Below, in pieces: positions 13,452-22,639 of a stretch of DNA of 64,000 nucleotides. The stretch's first letter is position 1. Each line of letters starts with the position of its first letter. Under the pieces are notes generated by a model, which ran no database searches, was not told the origin of the DNA, and saw only the letters and a program-made list of their open reading frames with translations. The stretch comes from Purshia tridentata (Eukaryota; Streptophyta; Magnoliopsida; Rosales; Rosaceae). A program made the translations under genes and the position numbers. The DNA lies in assembly GCA_003254885.1 (NCBI GenBank), contig QANT01005315.1, forward strand, positions 1-64,000. Reading direction: 5' to 3'.

Positions 13452-13545
13452 CGTTTACACCGTGTCCTGTTGGCTGAATCGTAACCCAAGCGGTGCAGAA
13501 GAAGAGCAAGAAAAAAGAAGCAGCCAGAGAAATAGAGGGAGAAAA

Positions 13546-14412
13546 ATGGTGAAGGATAGAAAGGTTGGTGTGGCCATGGACTTCTCAAAGAGCAGCAAGA
13601 ACGCTCTTCAATGGGCTTTTGACAATTTGGCTGACAAAGGTGACACCTTTTACATCATCCACATCAACCCAAACTCCCTCGATGAGTCTCGTAGCCAACT
13701 CTGGGCCCAATCTGGTTCTCGTAAGCACATCTTCATCGATCCTTTTATGTATATATAGCTAAAGGCTCAACCCTGAAAATTATGTATTTGATCTGGGGTT
13801 TTTTTTTTTTGGGCAGCTCTTATTCCACTGACAGAGTTCAGAGAGCCAGAGATCATGAAGAAGTACGCTGTCCAAACTGATATAGAAGTTCTTGATACGC
13901 TTGACACTGCTTCCAGGCAGAAAGAGGTTAACTTGATTTCTAATTCCTCTGTTTTTTTGTCCTTGTATCATTCGATCTGAAATATGCACCCACCATCTGG
14001 GTTTTAGTTTTAATGATTGTCTGTTCCTGTTTTTTGGTTTTTAATTAATGGGATTATTGGATTTATAGGTGACCGTTGTGACAAAGCTGTACTGGGGAGA
14101 TGCAAGGGAGAAGCTTCTTCAAGCGATTGAAGATCTGAAGCTGGACACTTTGGTAATGGGAAGCAGAGGACTTGGTACCATCAAAAGGTATGTAATCGAT
14201 CTTCTTACTTTCTTTTTTTTCTTTTTTTAATTTTAATTTTAACAATATGTTTTTGTTTATTGATCTGAATTCTGAGGGATATGTGTTTGGGTGGGTGTGA
14301 TTTGTGCAAATCAAACAGGATCTTACTGGGGAGTGTGAGCAACCATGTGATCGCAAATGCTCCAATTCCTGTGACCATCGTCAAGGACCCAATAAGCTTC
14401 CAACACCGTTAA
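13546..14412 (+). CDS. Universal stress protein A-like, copy 1 (165 aa, 4 exons)
   Basis: Exons: 13546-13720, 13817-13926, 14069-14187, 14319-14412, all GT-AG, frame closed at TAA. The 165 aa match the usual length of plant single-domain USPs. The start of the fold is [16 protein letters not shown]. The ATP-binding motif G-x2-G-x9-G-S is intact at G126, G129, G139 and S140 and is split by intron 3. In the family these are soluble nucleotide-binding dimers linked to drought, salt and oxidative stress; the client here is unknown. The gene is convergent with GST-1, with 556 bp between the stops. Its protein is identical to copy 2; I see one coding difference (an ATA/ATC Ile codon). Confidence 0.95.
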
Positions 14413-14968
14413 TAACTGGAAACTTTGGTTTTTCAATAATCTATGTTCATCACTGTTAACATGGGCATTGCTTGTTTTTTATGTTTTACTTGATCATGTT
14501 TTCCCAGATTAGTTTCAAGTTATAGTACCAAATGGATGGACATATACTCTGTTTTTGAAGAATAATGTATTTGGCTCCATTGATTCTGGTTTTGAGTATT
14601 TGTTTTCCTTCAAATCATAGCCATCCAAAATGACCACAAGACATGGGCAATTAACATCTTTGTCCCATTGTCTTTAATCGCATTCAATAATTTGCACAAA
14701 AAAAACTATATATCTCAGGGTATAATTTTTCATGGGATCAGGATCACCCAAAATAATATTTGCTTACGCTTTGTTTGATTTAATGAATAATAATTGGAAC
14801 TGGGTGATAAGGACAGGAATGCAACCTTTATTTCAATAACATCATAATATCAAAGATGGTACACATTACATAAATAAAAACAAGAACGATCTACAACAAC
14901 CCAGATTTATTCTTGTAATTTTTAATGAGCCATATTGAAATGCTTGTGAGTCATGATCCATGAACCAT

Positions 14969-15710
14969 TTACTTGGAAGTACCAATTCTTTCTGAGCAAG
15001 CATGGAAGTGAGCAAGTAGTTTATCTTTAGGAGGCAGATTTTCCTTAATGACACTGTGGCTGACAAACTCATCACTCCATTCATATAGCTTGGGAAGTTT
15101 GTCTTTGGTTAAAAGCTCCACTCCCGCAACTTGTTGAATAAGTCTAAGCCAGTAGCTTATGAAGCTAGCAACAATGTCCACAAGTCCAATAGTCGCTCCT
15201 CCAAAAAACTTGTTATCCTTAAGCTCATTTTCAAGTATTTTCAGAAGCTCACACGCTTCTTCCACTGCCTTTTCACGGTCCTCACTGCTCCAGCAAGCTT
15301 TCCATAGCGCAGGCATGCACTATAACACCAACAAAGAAATTAAAGAAGCATAACAATATATGCAAGAAAATAGAACTATATATACTAAATGTTACCTTTT
15401 CATCAATGAACCTAGCCCAGAAGCGTGCGACTGATCTTTCATAAGGGTCTTTTGGCAATATGGGAAACGCTGCCTTCCAGGTTTCATCAATGTATTCAAG
15501 AATAACAAGTGACTCTGCAATTGGTTTCTCATTGTGTAGGAGCACAGGGATCTTTTGGTGAACTGGGTTGTATTTGAGAAGCAAAGGACTCTTGTTCTGC
15601 AGGTCCTCTTCAAAGTACTTGTATTCTACACCTTTCAGTTTCAGAGCCATTTCGACTCTGCGACTAAAAGGGCTTCCCCAAAAACCAAACAGCTTCACTT
15701 CCTCAGCCAT
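14969..15710 (-). CDS. Tau-class glutathione S-transferase, GST-1 (221 aa, 2 exons)
   Basis: Exons (minus): 15710-15396 and 15319-14969; intron 76 bp; total 222 codons including the stop, the usual length for plant tau GSTs, which conjugate glutathione to electrophiles in the cytosol. Tau hallmarks: catalytic Ser13 in GSPFSRR, and the glutathione-site residues K40, I54 (usually V), E66 and S67 ([11 protein letters not shown]). The C-terminal helical domain begins at exon 2. It differs from GST-2 at 4 positions in exon 1 but at about 12 in exon 2. The TATA-like box (TATATGTA, minus strand, near 15,757-15,765) lies about 50 bp upstream of the ATG and differs by one base from that of GST-2 and GST-3. 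Substrate not predictable. Confidence 0.95.
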
Positions 15711-16063
15711 GGTAACACTAATTGGATTAATTACTTTGTGGGTTCTATGACCTCTTACATATAGAGGTAGGAAGAGAGTTTACCTGGGCTCTAAGAAGCC
15801 TCTACACTCTGTTCAAAGTTCAATAGTCAAAAATCATTATAAAAAAAAGGGTAGTTGGTGGAGTAAAGATCTAGACAATGCTTTGTTGACAACTTGTTCA
15901 TCAATTTATTTATTTTTCAACAGAGAAAAAAAGATAAACAGAAACCCACATCAGCACTTGTCTCCTATTCGTTTACACCGTGTCCTGTTGGCTGAATCGT
16001 AACCCAAGCGGTGCAGAAGAAGAGCAAGAAAAAAGAAGCAGCCAGAGAAATAGAGGGAGAAAA
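15711..16063. promoter_or_regulatory. Head-to-head intergenic region between GST-1 and USP-2
   Basis: 353 bp separate the divergent ATGs of GST-1 (15710, -) and USP-2 (16064, +). The duplication junction at 15,970 leaves USP-2 only about 94 bp of its ancestral leader; everything upstream is GST-1 5' flank. A minus-strand TATA-like box near 15,760 serves GST-1. A plus-strand core promoter for USP-2 is not obvious. Confidence 0.7.
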
Positions 16064-16931
16064 ATGGTGAAGGATAGAAAGGTTGGTGTGGCCATGGACT
16101 TCTCAAAGAGCAGCAAGAACGCTCTTCAATGGGCTTTTGACAATTTGGCTGACAAAGGTGACACCTTTTACATCATCCACATCAACCCAAACTCCCTCGA
16201 TGAGTCTCGTAGCCAACTCTGGGCCCAATCTGGTTCTCGTAAGCACATCTTCATCGATCCTTTTATGTATATATAGCTAAAGGCTCAACCCTGAAAATTA
16301 TGTATTTGATCTGGGGTTTTTTTTTTTTGGGCAGCTCTTATTCCACTGACAGAGTTCAGAGAGCCAGAGATCATGAAGAAGTACGCTGTCCAAACTGATA
16401 TCGAAGTTCTTGATACGCTTGACACTGCTTCCAGGCAGAAAGAGGTTAACTTGATTTCTAATTCCTCGGTTTTTTTGTCCTTGTATCATTCGATCTGAAA
16501 TATGCACCCACCATCTGGGTTTTAGTTTTAATGATTGTCTGTTCCTGTTTTTTGGTTTTTAATTAATGGGATTATTGGATTTATAGGTGACCGTTGTGAC
16601 AAAGCTGTACTGGGGAGATGCAAGGGAGAAGCTTCTTCAAGCGATTGAAGATCTGAAGCTGGACACTTTGGTAATGGGAAGCAGAGGACTTGGTACCATC
16701 AAAAGGTATGTAATCGATCTTCTTACTTTCTTTTTTTTTCTTTTTTTAATTTTAATTTTAACAATATGGTTTTCTTTATTGATCTGAATTCTGAGGGATA
16801 TGTGTTTGGGTGGGTGTGATTTGTGCAAATCAAACAGGATCTTACTGGGGAGTGTGAGCAACCATGTGATCGCAAATGCTCCAATTCCTGTGACCATCGT
16901 CAAGGACCCAATAAGCTTCCAACACCGTTAA
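16064..16931 (+). CDS. Universal stress protein A-like, copy 2 (165 aa, 4 exons)
   Basis: Exons: 16064-16238, 16335-16444, 16587-16705, 16838-16931. The encoded protein is identical to copy 1, including the ATP-binding residues G126, G129, G139 and S140. The differences I see from the first ATG to the stop are one silent base in exon 2, a few intron substitutions and one extra T in an intron-3 T run, so the duplication or a conversion event is recent. Its distal promoter differs from copy 1 because the duplication breakpoint lies 94 bp upstream of the ATG. Both splice sites and frame are intact, so it is predicted functional. Confidence 0.95.
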
Positions 16932-17349
16932 TAACTGGAAACTTTGGTTTTTCAATAATCTATGTTCAATACTGTTAACATGGGCATTGCTTGTTTTTTA
17001 TGTTTTACTTGATCATATTTTCCCAGATTAGTTTCAAGTTATAGTACCAAATGGATGGACGTATACTCTGTTTTTGAAGAATAATGTATTTGGCTCCATT
17101 GATTCTGGTTTTGTGTATTTGTTTTCTTTCAAATCATAGCCATCCAAAATGACCACAAGACATGGGCAATTAACATCTTTGTCTCATCGTCTTTAATCGC
17201 ATTCAATAATTTGCACAAAAAAAACTATATGTCCCGGGGTATAATTTTTCATGGGACCAGGATCACCCAAAATAATATTTGCTTCCGCTTTGTTTGATTT
17301 AATGAATAATTGGAAATGGGTGATTAGGACAGGAATGCAACCTTTATTT

Positions 17350-17406
17350 CAATAACATCATAATATCAAAGATGGTATTTCAATAACATCATAATATCAA
17401 AGATGG
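17350..17406. repeat. 31-bp tandem repeat in the GST-2 3' flank
   Basis: ATTTCAATAACATCATAATA... occurs twice in tandem (31-bp unit) 3' of GST-2 and again twice 3' of GST-3 (about 18,823-18,885), but only once 3' of GST-1 (about 14,829-14,860). It is a shared derived marker joining GST-2 and GST-3. Confidence 0.9.
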
Positions 17407-17515
17407 TACACAATACATAAATATAAAAAAGAACGATCTACAACAATCCAGATTTATTCTAGTAATTTTTCATGAGCCATATTGAAATGCTTGTGAGTCA
17501 TGATCCATGAACCAT

Positions 17516-18265
17516 TTACTTGGAAGTACCAATGCTTTCTAAGCGAGCATGGAAGAAAGCAAGTAGTTTATCTTTAGGAGGCAGATTTTCCTTAATAACG
17601 CTGTGGCTGACAAACTCATCACTCCATTCATATAGCTTGGGAAATTTGTCTTTGGTTAAAAGCTCTACTCCCACAACTTGTTGAATAAGTCTAATCCAGT
17701 AGCTTATGAAGCTAGCAACAATGTCCACAAGTCCAATAGTCGCTCCTCCAAAGAACTTTTTATCCTTGAGCTCATTTTCAAGTATTTTCAGAAGCTCACA
17801 CGCTTCTTCCACTGCCTTTTCACGGTCCTCATTGTCCCAGCAAGCTTTCCATAGCGCAAGCATGCACTATTAACATCAACAAAGAAATTTAATAAGCATA
17901 TAATTAAACTAACAATATATGCAAGAAAATAGGCCTATACTAAATGTTACCTTTTCATCAATGAACCTAGCCCAGAAGCGTGCGATTGATCTTTCATAAG
18001 GATCTTTAGGCAATATGGGAAAGCCTGCCTTCCAGGTTTCATCAATGTATTCAAGAATAACAAGGGACTCTGCAATTGGTTTCTCATTGTGTAGGAGCAC
18101 AGGGACCTTTTGGTGAACTGGGTTGTATTTGAGAAGCAAAGGACTCTTGTTCTGCAGGTCCTCTTCAAAGTACTTGTATTCTACACCTTTCAGTTTCAGA
18201 GCCATTTCGACTCGGCGACTAAAAGGGCTTCCCCAAACACCAAACAGCTTCACTTCCTCAGCCAT
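17516..18265 (-). CDS. Tau-class glutathione S-transferase, GST-2 (221 aa, 2 exons)
   Basis: Exons (minus): 18265-17951 and 17866-17516; intron 84 bp. Exon sizes of 315 and 351 nt are identical in all four GSTs of the cluster. Catalytic Ser13 and glutathione-site K40, V54, E66 and S67 are present. Closest to GST-3 (about 5 residue differences in 221). A TATA box (TATATATA, minus strand, near 18,311-18,318) lies about 50 bp upstream of the ATG. Convergent with USP-2 (584 bp between stops). No defect seen. Confidence 0.95.
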
Positions 18266-18575
18266 GGTAACACTAATTGGGTTAATTACTTTGTGGGTTC
18301 TATGACCTCTTATATATAGAGGTAGGAAGAGAGAGTTTACCTGGGCTCTAAGAAGCCTCTACACTCTGTTCAAAGTTCAATAGTCAAAACTCATTATAAA
18401 AAAAAGGGTAGTTGGTGGAGTAAAGATCTAGACAATGCTTTGTTGACAACTTGTTCATCAATTCATTTATTTTTCAACAGAGAAAAAAAGATAAACAGAA
18501 ACCCACATCAGAACTTGTCTCATATTCCTTTTTTTAAGAGTGGAACTACTGAATGTGTATGTCCATTGAGATTTG

Positions 18576-18713
18576 AGTCACTGAATATGTCAGCCTGATT
18601 GGTTTTATTATATATTCCTGATGGTATCATATTATTTTATTGGTTTTATCATAAATTATTAGTCCAGCTTATGTAAATCATGAATGTTTCATGTGTGTTT
18701 GGTCAGGCCTGAT
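18576..18713. repeat. Segment A, repeated at 19921-20070
   Basis: The sequence from AGTCACTGAATATGTCAGCC to GGTCAGGCCTGAT recurs at 19921-20070 with small indels. It lies on the 5' side of GST-2 and marks the border of the GST-only duplication: GST-2 plus A (about 17,229-18,713) and GST-3 plus A' (18,714-20,070). Confidence 0.9.
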
Positions 18714-18993
18714 ATCTCGGGTGTATAATTTTTTATGGGACCAGGATCAATAATATTTACTTCTGCTTTGTTTGATTTAATAAATAATTGGAACTGGGTG
18801 ATAAGGACAGGAATGCAACCTTTATTTCAATAACATCATAATATCAAAGATGGTATTTCAATAACATCATAATATCAAAGATGGTACACAATACATAAAT
18901 ATAAAAAAGAACGATCTACAACAATCCAGATTTATTCTTGTAATTTTTCATGAGCCATATTGAAATGCTTGTGAGTCATGATCCATGAACCAT

Positions 18994-19743
18994 TTACTTG
19001 GAAGTACCAATGCTTTCTAAGCGAGCATGGAAGAAAGCAAGTAGTTTATCTTTAGGAGGCAGATTTTCCTTAATAACGCTGTGGCTGACAAACTCATCAC
19101 TCCATTCATATAGCTTGGGAAATTTGTCTTTGGTTAAAAGCTCTACTCCCACAACTTGTTGAATAAGTCTAAGCCAGTAGCTTATGAAGCTAGCAACAAT
19201 GTCCACAAGTCCAATAGTCGCTCCTCCAAAGAACTTTTTATCCTTGAGCTCATTTTCAAGTATTTTCAAAAGCTCACACGCTTCTTCCACTACCTTTTCA
19301 CGGTCCTCATTGTCCCAGCAAGCTTTCCATAGCGCAAGAATGCACTATTAACATCAACAAAGAAAATAAATAAGCATATAATTAAACTAACAATATATGC
19401 AAGAAAATAGGCCTATACTAAATGTTACCTTTTCATCAATGAACCTAGCCCAGAAGCGTGCGATTGATCTTTCATAAGGATCTTTAGGCAATATGGGAAA
19501 GCCTGCCTTCCAGGTTTCATCAATGTATTCAAGAATAACAAGGGACTCTGCAATTGGTTTCTCATTGTGTAGGAGCACAGGGACCTTTTGGTGAACTGGG
19601 TTGTATTTGAGAAGCAAAGGACTCTTGTTCTGCAGGTCCTCTTCAACGTACTTGTATTCTACTCCTTTCAGTTTCAGAGCCCATTCGACTCTGCGACTAA
19701 AAGGGCTTCCCCAAACACCAAACAGCTTCACTTCCTCAGCCAT
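18994..19743 (-). CDS. Tau-class glutathione S-transferase, GST-3 (221 aa, 2 exons)
   Basis: Exons (minus): 19743-19429 and 19344-18994; intron 84 bp. Exon 2 starts C-I-L rather than C-M-L, so a reader relying on internal ATGs would wrongly truncate it; the full frame is open. Catalytic Ser13, K40, V54, E66 and S67 are intact. Relative to GST-2 it carries M21W, F33V and three exon-2 changes; W21 and V33 lie in the N-terminal thioredoxin-like fold and could alter the fold or substrate pocket. The proximal promoter with TATATATA (near 19,790) is kept, but about 133 bp of more distal upstream sequence found at GST-1 and GST-2 is absent. Confidence 0.93.
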
Positions 19744-19920
19744 GGTAACACTAATTGGCTTAATTTCTTTGTGGGTTCTATGACCTCTTATATATAGAGG
19801 TAGGAAGAGAGAGTTTACTTGGGCTCTAAGAAGCCTCTACACTCTGTTCAAAGTTCAATAGTCAAAAATCATTCATAAAATGGGTAGTTGGTGGAGTAAA
19901 GAGTGCGACGTTCACATACA

Positions 19921-20070
19921 AGTCACTGAATATGTCAGCCTGATTGGTTTTATTATTTAGTACTGATGGTATCATATTATTTTATTTGTTTTATCATAAT
20001 TCATAAATTATTAGTCCGGGTTATGTAAATCATGAATATATGTTCCATGTGTGTTTGGTCAGGGCCTGAT
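19921..20070. repeat. Segment A' (copy of 18576-18713)
   Basis: Second copy of segment A, on the 5' side of GST-3. It follows the GST-3 promoter after only about 20 bp of unrelated sequence, whereas segment A is separated from the same promoter point at GST-2 by about 150 bp. Confidence 0.85.
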
Positions 20071-21183
20071 GAATTATGTGTCCGATCACGACTCCTAGCT
20101 ATAGGCAGCTCACAGATGATGGTGCCATGTATGGTGATGGTAGGGTACTGTGTGGTTGTGCTTATCTAAAACCATGTTGTTCTAAGCATATCCAGAAGAT
20201 CATCACCAAAAAGATGATTAAAGAATTTGAATCTCATTCCCCTATGTTTTTCCTGTTTTATTTGAAGAAGTAATTGGTGTTTCCAGGACCACGGTTGTAT
20301 GTTGGGCTTGTGAATGTTAGTTTGTTTTGTGAAGGGCTTCCATTAATTATATTTCCTAGACAGATTATCTTAAAATTTTCCCCAGAAAGGAACATATGAT
20401 GCCAAAAATTAAATGGCATGCACTTCAAAATAGAATCGGTGAGCCTAGCTTAAAGAAATGCCAATAGATTTAAATGTAACGTGAACGTGTTCAATGGATT
20501 TGAAAGCAAAATGATCAACTAATGTCTAAACCAAGTTGAGGATTAAATAGCGAAATCACAGGAGATACTTGAATGCAAAATTAATTATGAAATCGGGTAC
20601 CGTAACGGTTAGTGAAAGTGTATTTTTATATTACACTTAATTGGACAAAAACCTAAATATAATCGTTGATTTTGGATTAAATTCACCATTTTTTGGATAT
20701 CAAATTAGGCCATATTTTATCTTGACACGTTGGATTTCTATTTTTATCTAAGATTTCATTGCCAAAATGGGCTTTTATCAAAAAACCTCTTTACTTTAAT
20801 CTTGTAAGCTACTAAAGGTTCTAAACGATGGACAATAAATTAATTTTGCTAAATGGTTGCATATAATGAGCACGTCAGAAGCAGAATCGATGTATTTTTG
20901 TCTTTTTAGATGCCCTCATTTTATTCCAGGATACCAAAACATGCCGAATTGTGCCTCTTACATGCTCATTTCGTCTAATAACTTCATTTCTTCAACCATT
21001 ATCATGAAAACACTTTATTTTTTAATAAATCTAACACTAAAAGGGATTGCATATATGCTTGATTGGTTTTATTGTGAGATCGTCACATACATAAACATAT
21101 AGAAAACAATTAATCCAGATTTTTCTTATAGATTTTCATGATCAAAGAAATGCTAGCTTGAATTGCAAGGAATCTGGAATCAT
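20071..21183. other. Intergenic within the GST cluster
   Basis: No gene supported. The sequence is AT-rich and not visibly homologous to the USP gene or to the other GST 3' flanks, so the USP is absent beside GST-3 and GST-4. Confidence 0.6.
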
Positions 21184-22627
21184 TTACTTGGAAGTGGTGG
21201 TGCTTCCATAGCGAGCATGGTAGAAAGAAAGTAGTTCATCACTAGGAGGCAGACATTCCTTAATAACATTGTGGCTGACAAAATCATCACTCCATTGGCA
21301 TAGCTTGGGGAGTTTCTCTTTGGTTAGCAGCTCCACTCCCAAAATTTGTTGACGAGGTTTGAGCCAGTGGGCTATGAAGTTGGCAAAAATATCCACCAGT
21401 CCAATTGTCTCTCCCCCGAAGAACTTCTTGTCCTTGAGCTCGTTTTCGAGCATTTTCAGAAGCTCGCACACTTCTTTTACAGCCCTTTCCCTGTCCTCTT
21501 TCTCCACACCAACTTTCCTTAGCGCAGGGAGGCACTAGTAAAACACCAACAAGCAATTTTGAGAATTTAGCATCAGCCTCTATTAGACCATAAGCTAATC
21601 AGATTTATAATGGTGCACCAAGTCAATGGAAAACATAAGCCGATGACAATATTGGCAAGAATCTAGGACTATACTAGTGTTTCATGGCTAATCAAAGCTG
21701 CTCTAACAAACATGCTAGAAATCAAGCTTTTTCTTGGCTTGGGAGCCTCCCCCACAAGGCCACAAGGGAAAAATGCAGCTAAATGTTGATGGCAAATGTA
21801 AAGATTAGTCAATAAAGGGCTTTCTGGTTTTGTGGTCTCAGATTTTGGATTTCGGTTTTGAAATTTGGTCCAGATAGAGGGTCTAGATTTCAGATCCCAA
21901 GTGCCTAGTTATAAGATAAGAGTCTCGAATCAAAATTTTGGAATCTTGAATTTTTTATATTTTATTTAGAGACAGATTCGAATTTGAGATCTCCTCAACA
22001 TTATAGAAAAAAATATAACTGAAAAACAAACTAATTGATATGAAGTCTCAAATTTAGAATCCAAATTACGAGGTCATGCATGTGTCTTTTTTACAATTAC
22101 AATTAGCATATGAGATATGAAAATAACACCTACAAAAATTAGATTTTGAACTTAAGGCCTCATTTTCAAATCTCATCATCTCTGATTCTCAAACTATGTA
22201 CAAAATATGTACTTCAGCAATATGGGATTCTAAATCTCACATTTAACACCAAATCTAACCTCCAACTAATTAGCACACTATATAAGTCTATACAAATGAA
22301 ATAATTAATTACCTTGTCATCAATGAACTTAGCCCAAAAGCGTGCCCTGGCTCTTTCGTAAGGGTCTTTAGGAAAAATGGGAAAACCTTCCTTCCATGTC
22401 TCGTCAATGTATTCAAGGATAACAAGGGACTCTGCAATTGGTTTCTCATTGTGTAAGAGAACAGGGACCTTCTTGTGAACTGGGTTGTATTCCACAAGCA
22501 AAGGACTCTTGTTCTGCAGGTCTTCTTCAAAGTATTTGTAGTCGACACCTTTCAGTTTCAGAGCCGTTTCGACTCTCCGACTAAAAGGACTTACCCAAAA
22601 GCCAAACAGCTTCACTTCTTCAGCCAT
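21184..22627 (-). CDS. Tau-class glutathione S-transferase, GST-4 (221 aa, 2 exons)
   Basis: Exons (minus): 22627-22313 and 21534-21184. Exon sizes match the other three copies (315 and 351 nt), but the intron is 778 bp against 76-84 bp and the protein is clearly more diverged, e.g. [24 protein letters not shown] and a C-terminus ending RYGSTTTSK. Ser13, K40, V54, E66 and S67 are all present, so it should be active. Exon 2 opens C-L-P without an internal early ATG. It shares KDKKFF and FxxHAR-like states with GST-2/3 rather than GST-1, pointing to it as the outgroup copy. A TATA-like TATATATG lies near 22,678-22,685 on the opposite strand reading. Confidence 0.95.
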
Positions 22628-22639
22628 GAAAACACTAGT

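Larger units (their letters stand above)
13452..15969. repeat. Tandem duplication unit 1 (USP-1 + GST-1)
   Basis: Left copy of a tandem duplication. Homology starts at the CGTTTACACCG word (13452) and again at 15970, a shift of exactly 2,518 bases that holds through USP exons 1-3. The unit contains a convergent pair: USP on plus and GST on minus. The junction is at about 15,969/15,970, where the GST-1 upstream sequence runs straight into the USP-2 leader. The matching right end of unit 2 is near 18,527. Confidence 0.95.
15970..18527. repeat. Tandem duplication unit 2 (USP-2 + GST-2)
   Basis: Right copy of the USP/GST unit. Offset from unit 1 is 2,518 through USP exon 3 and then shifts by small indels. 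Similarity is nearly perfect across the USP gene, drops between the two genes and is lowest in GST exon 2. Homology ends near 18,527 (CTTGTCTCATATTC, matching 15,957-15,970). Confidence 0.95.
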
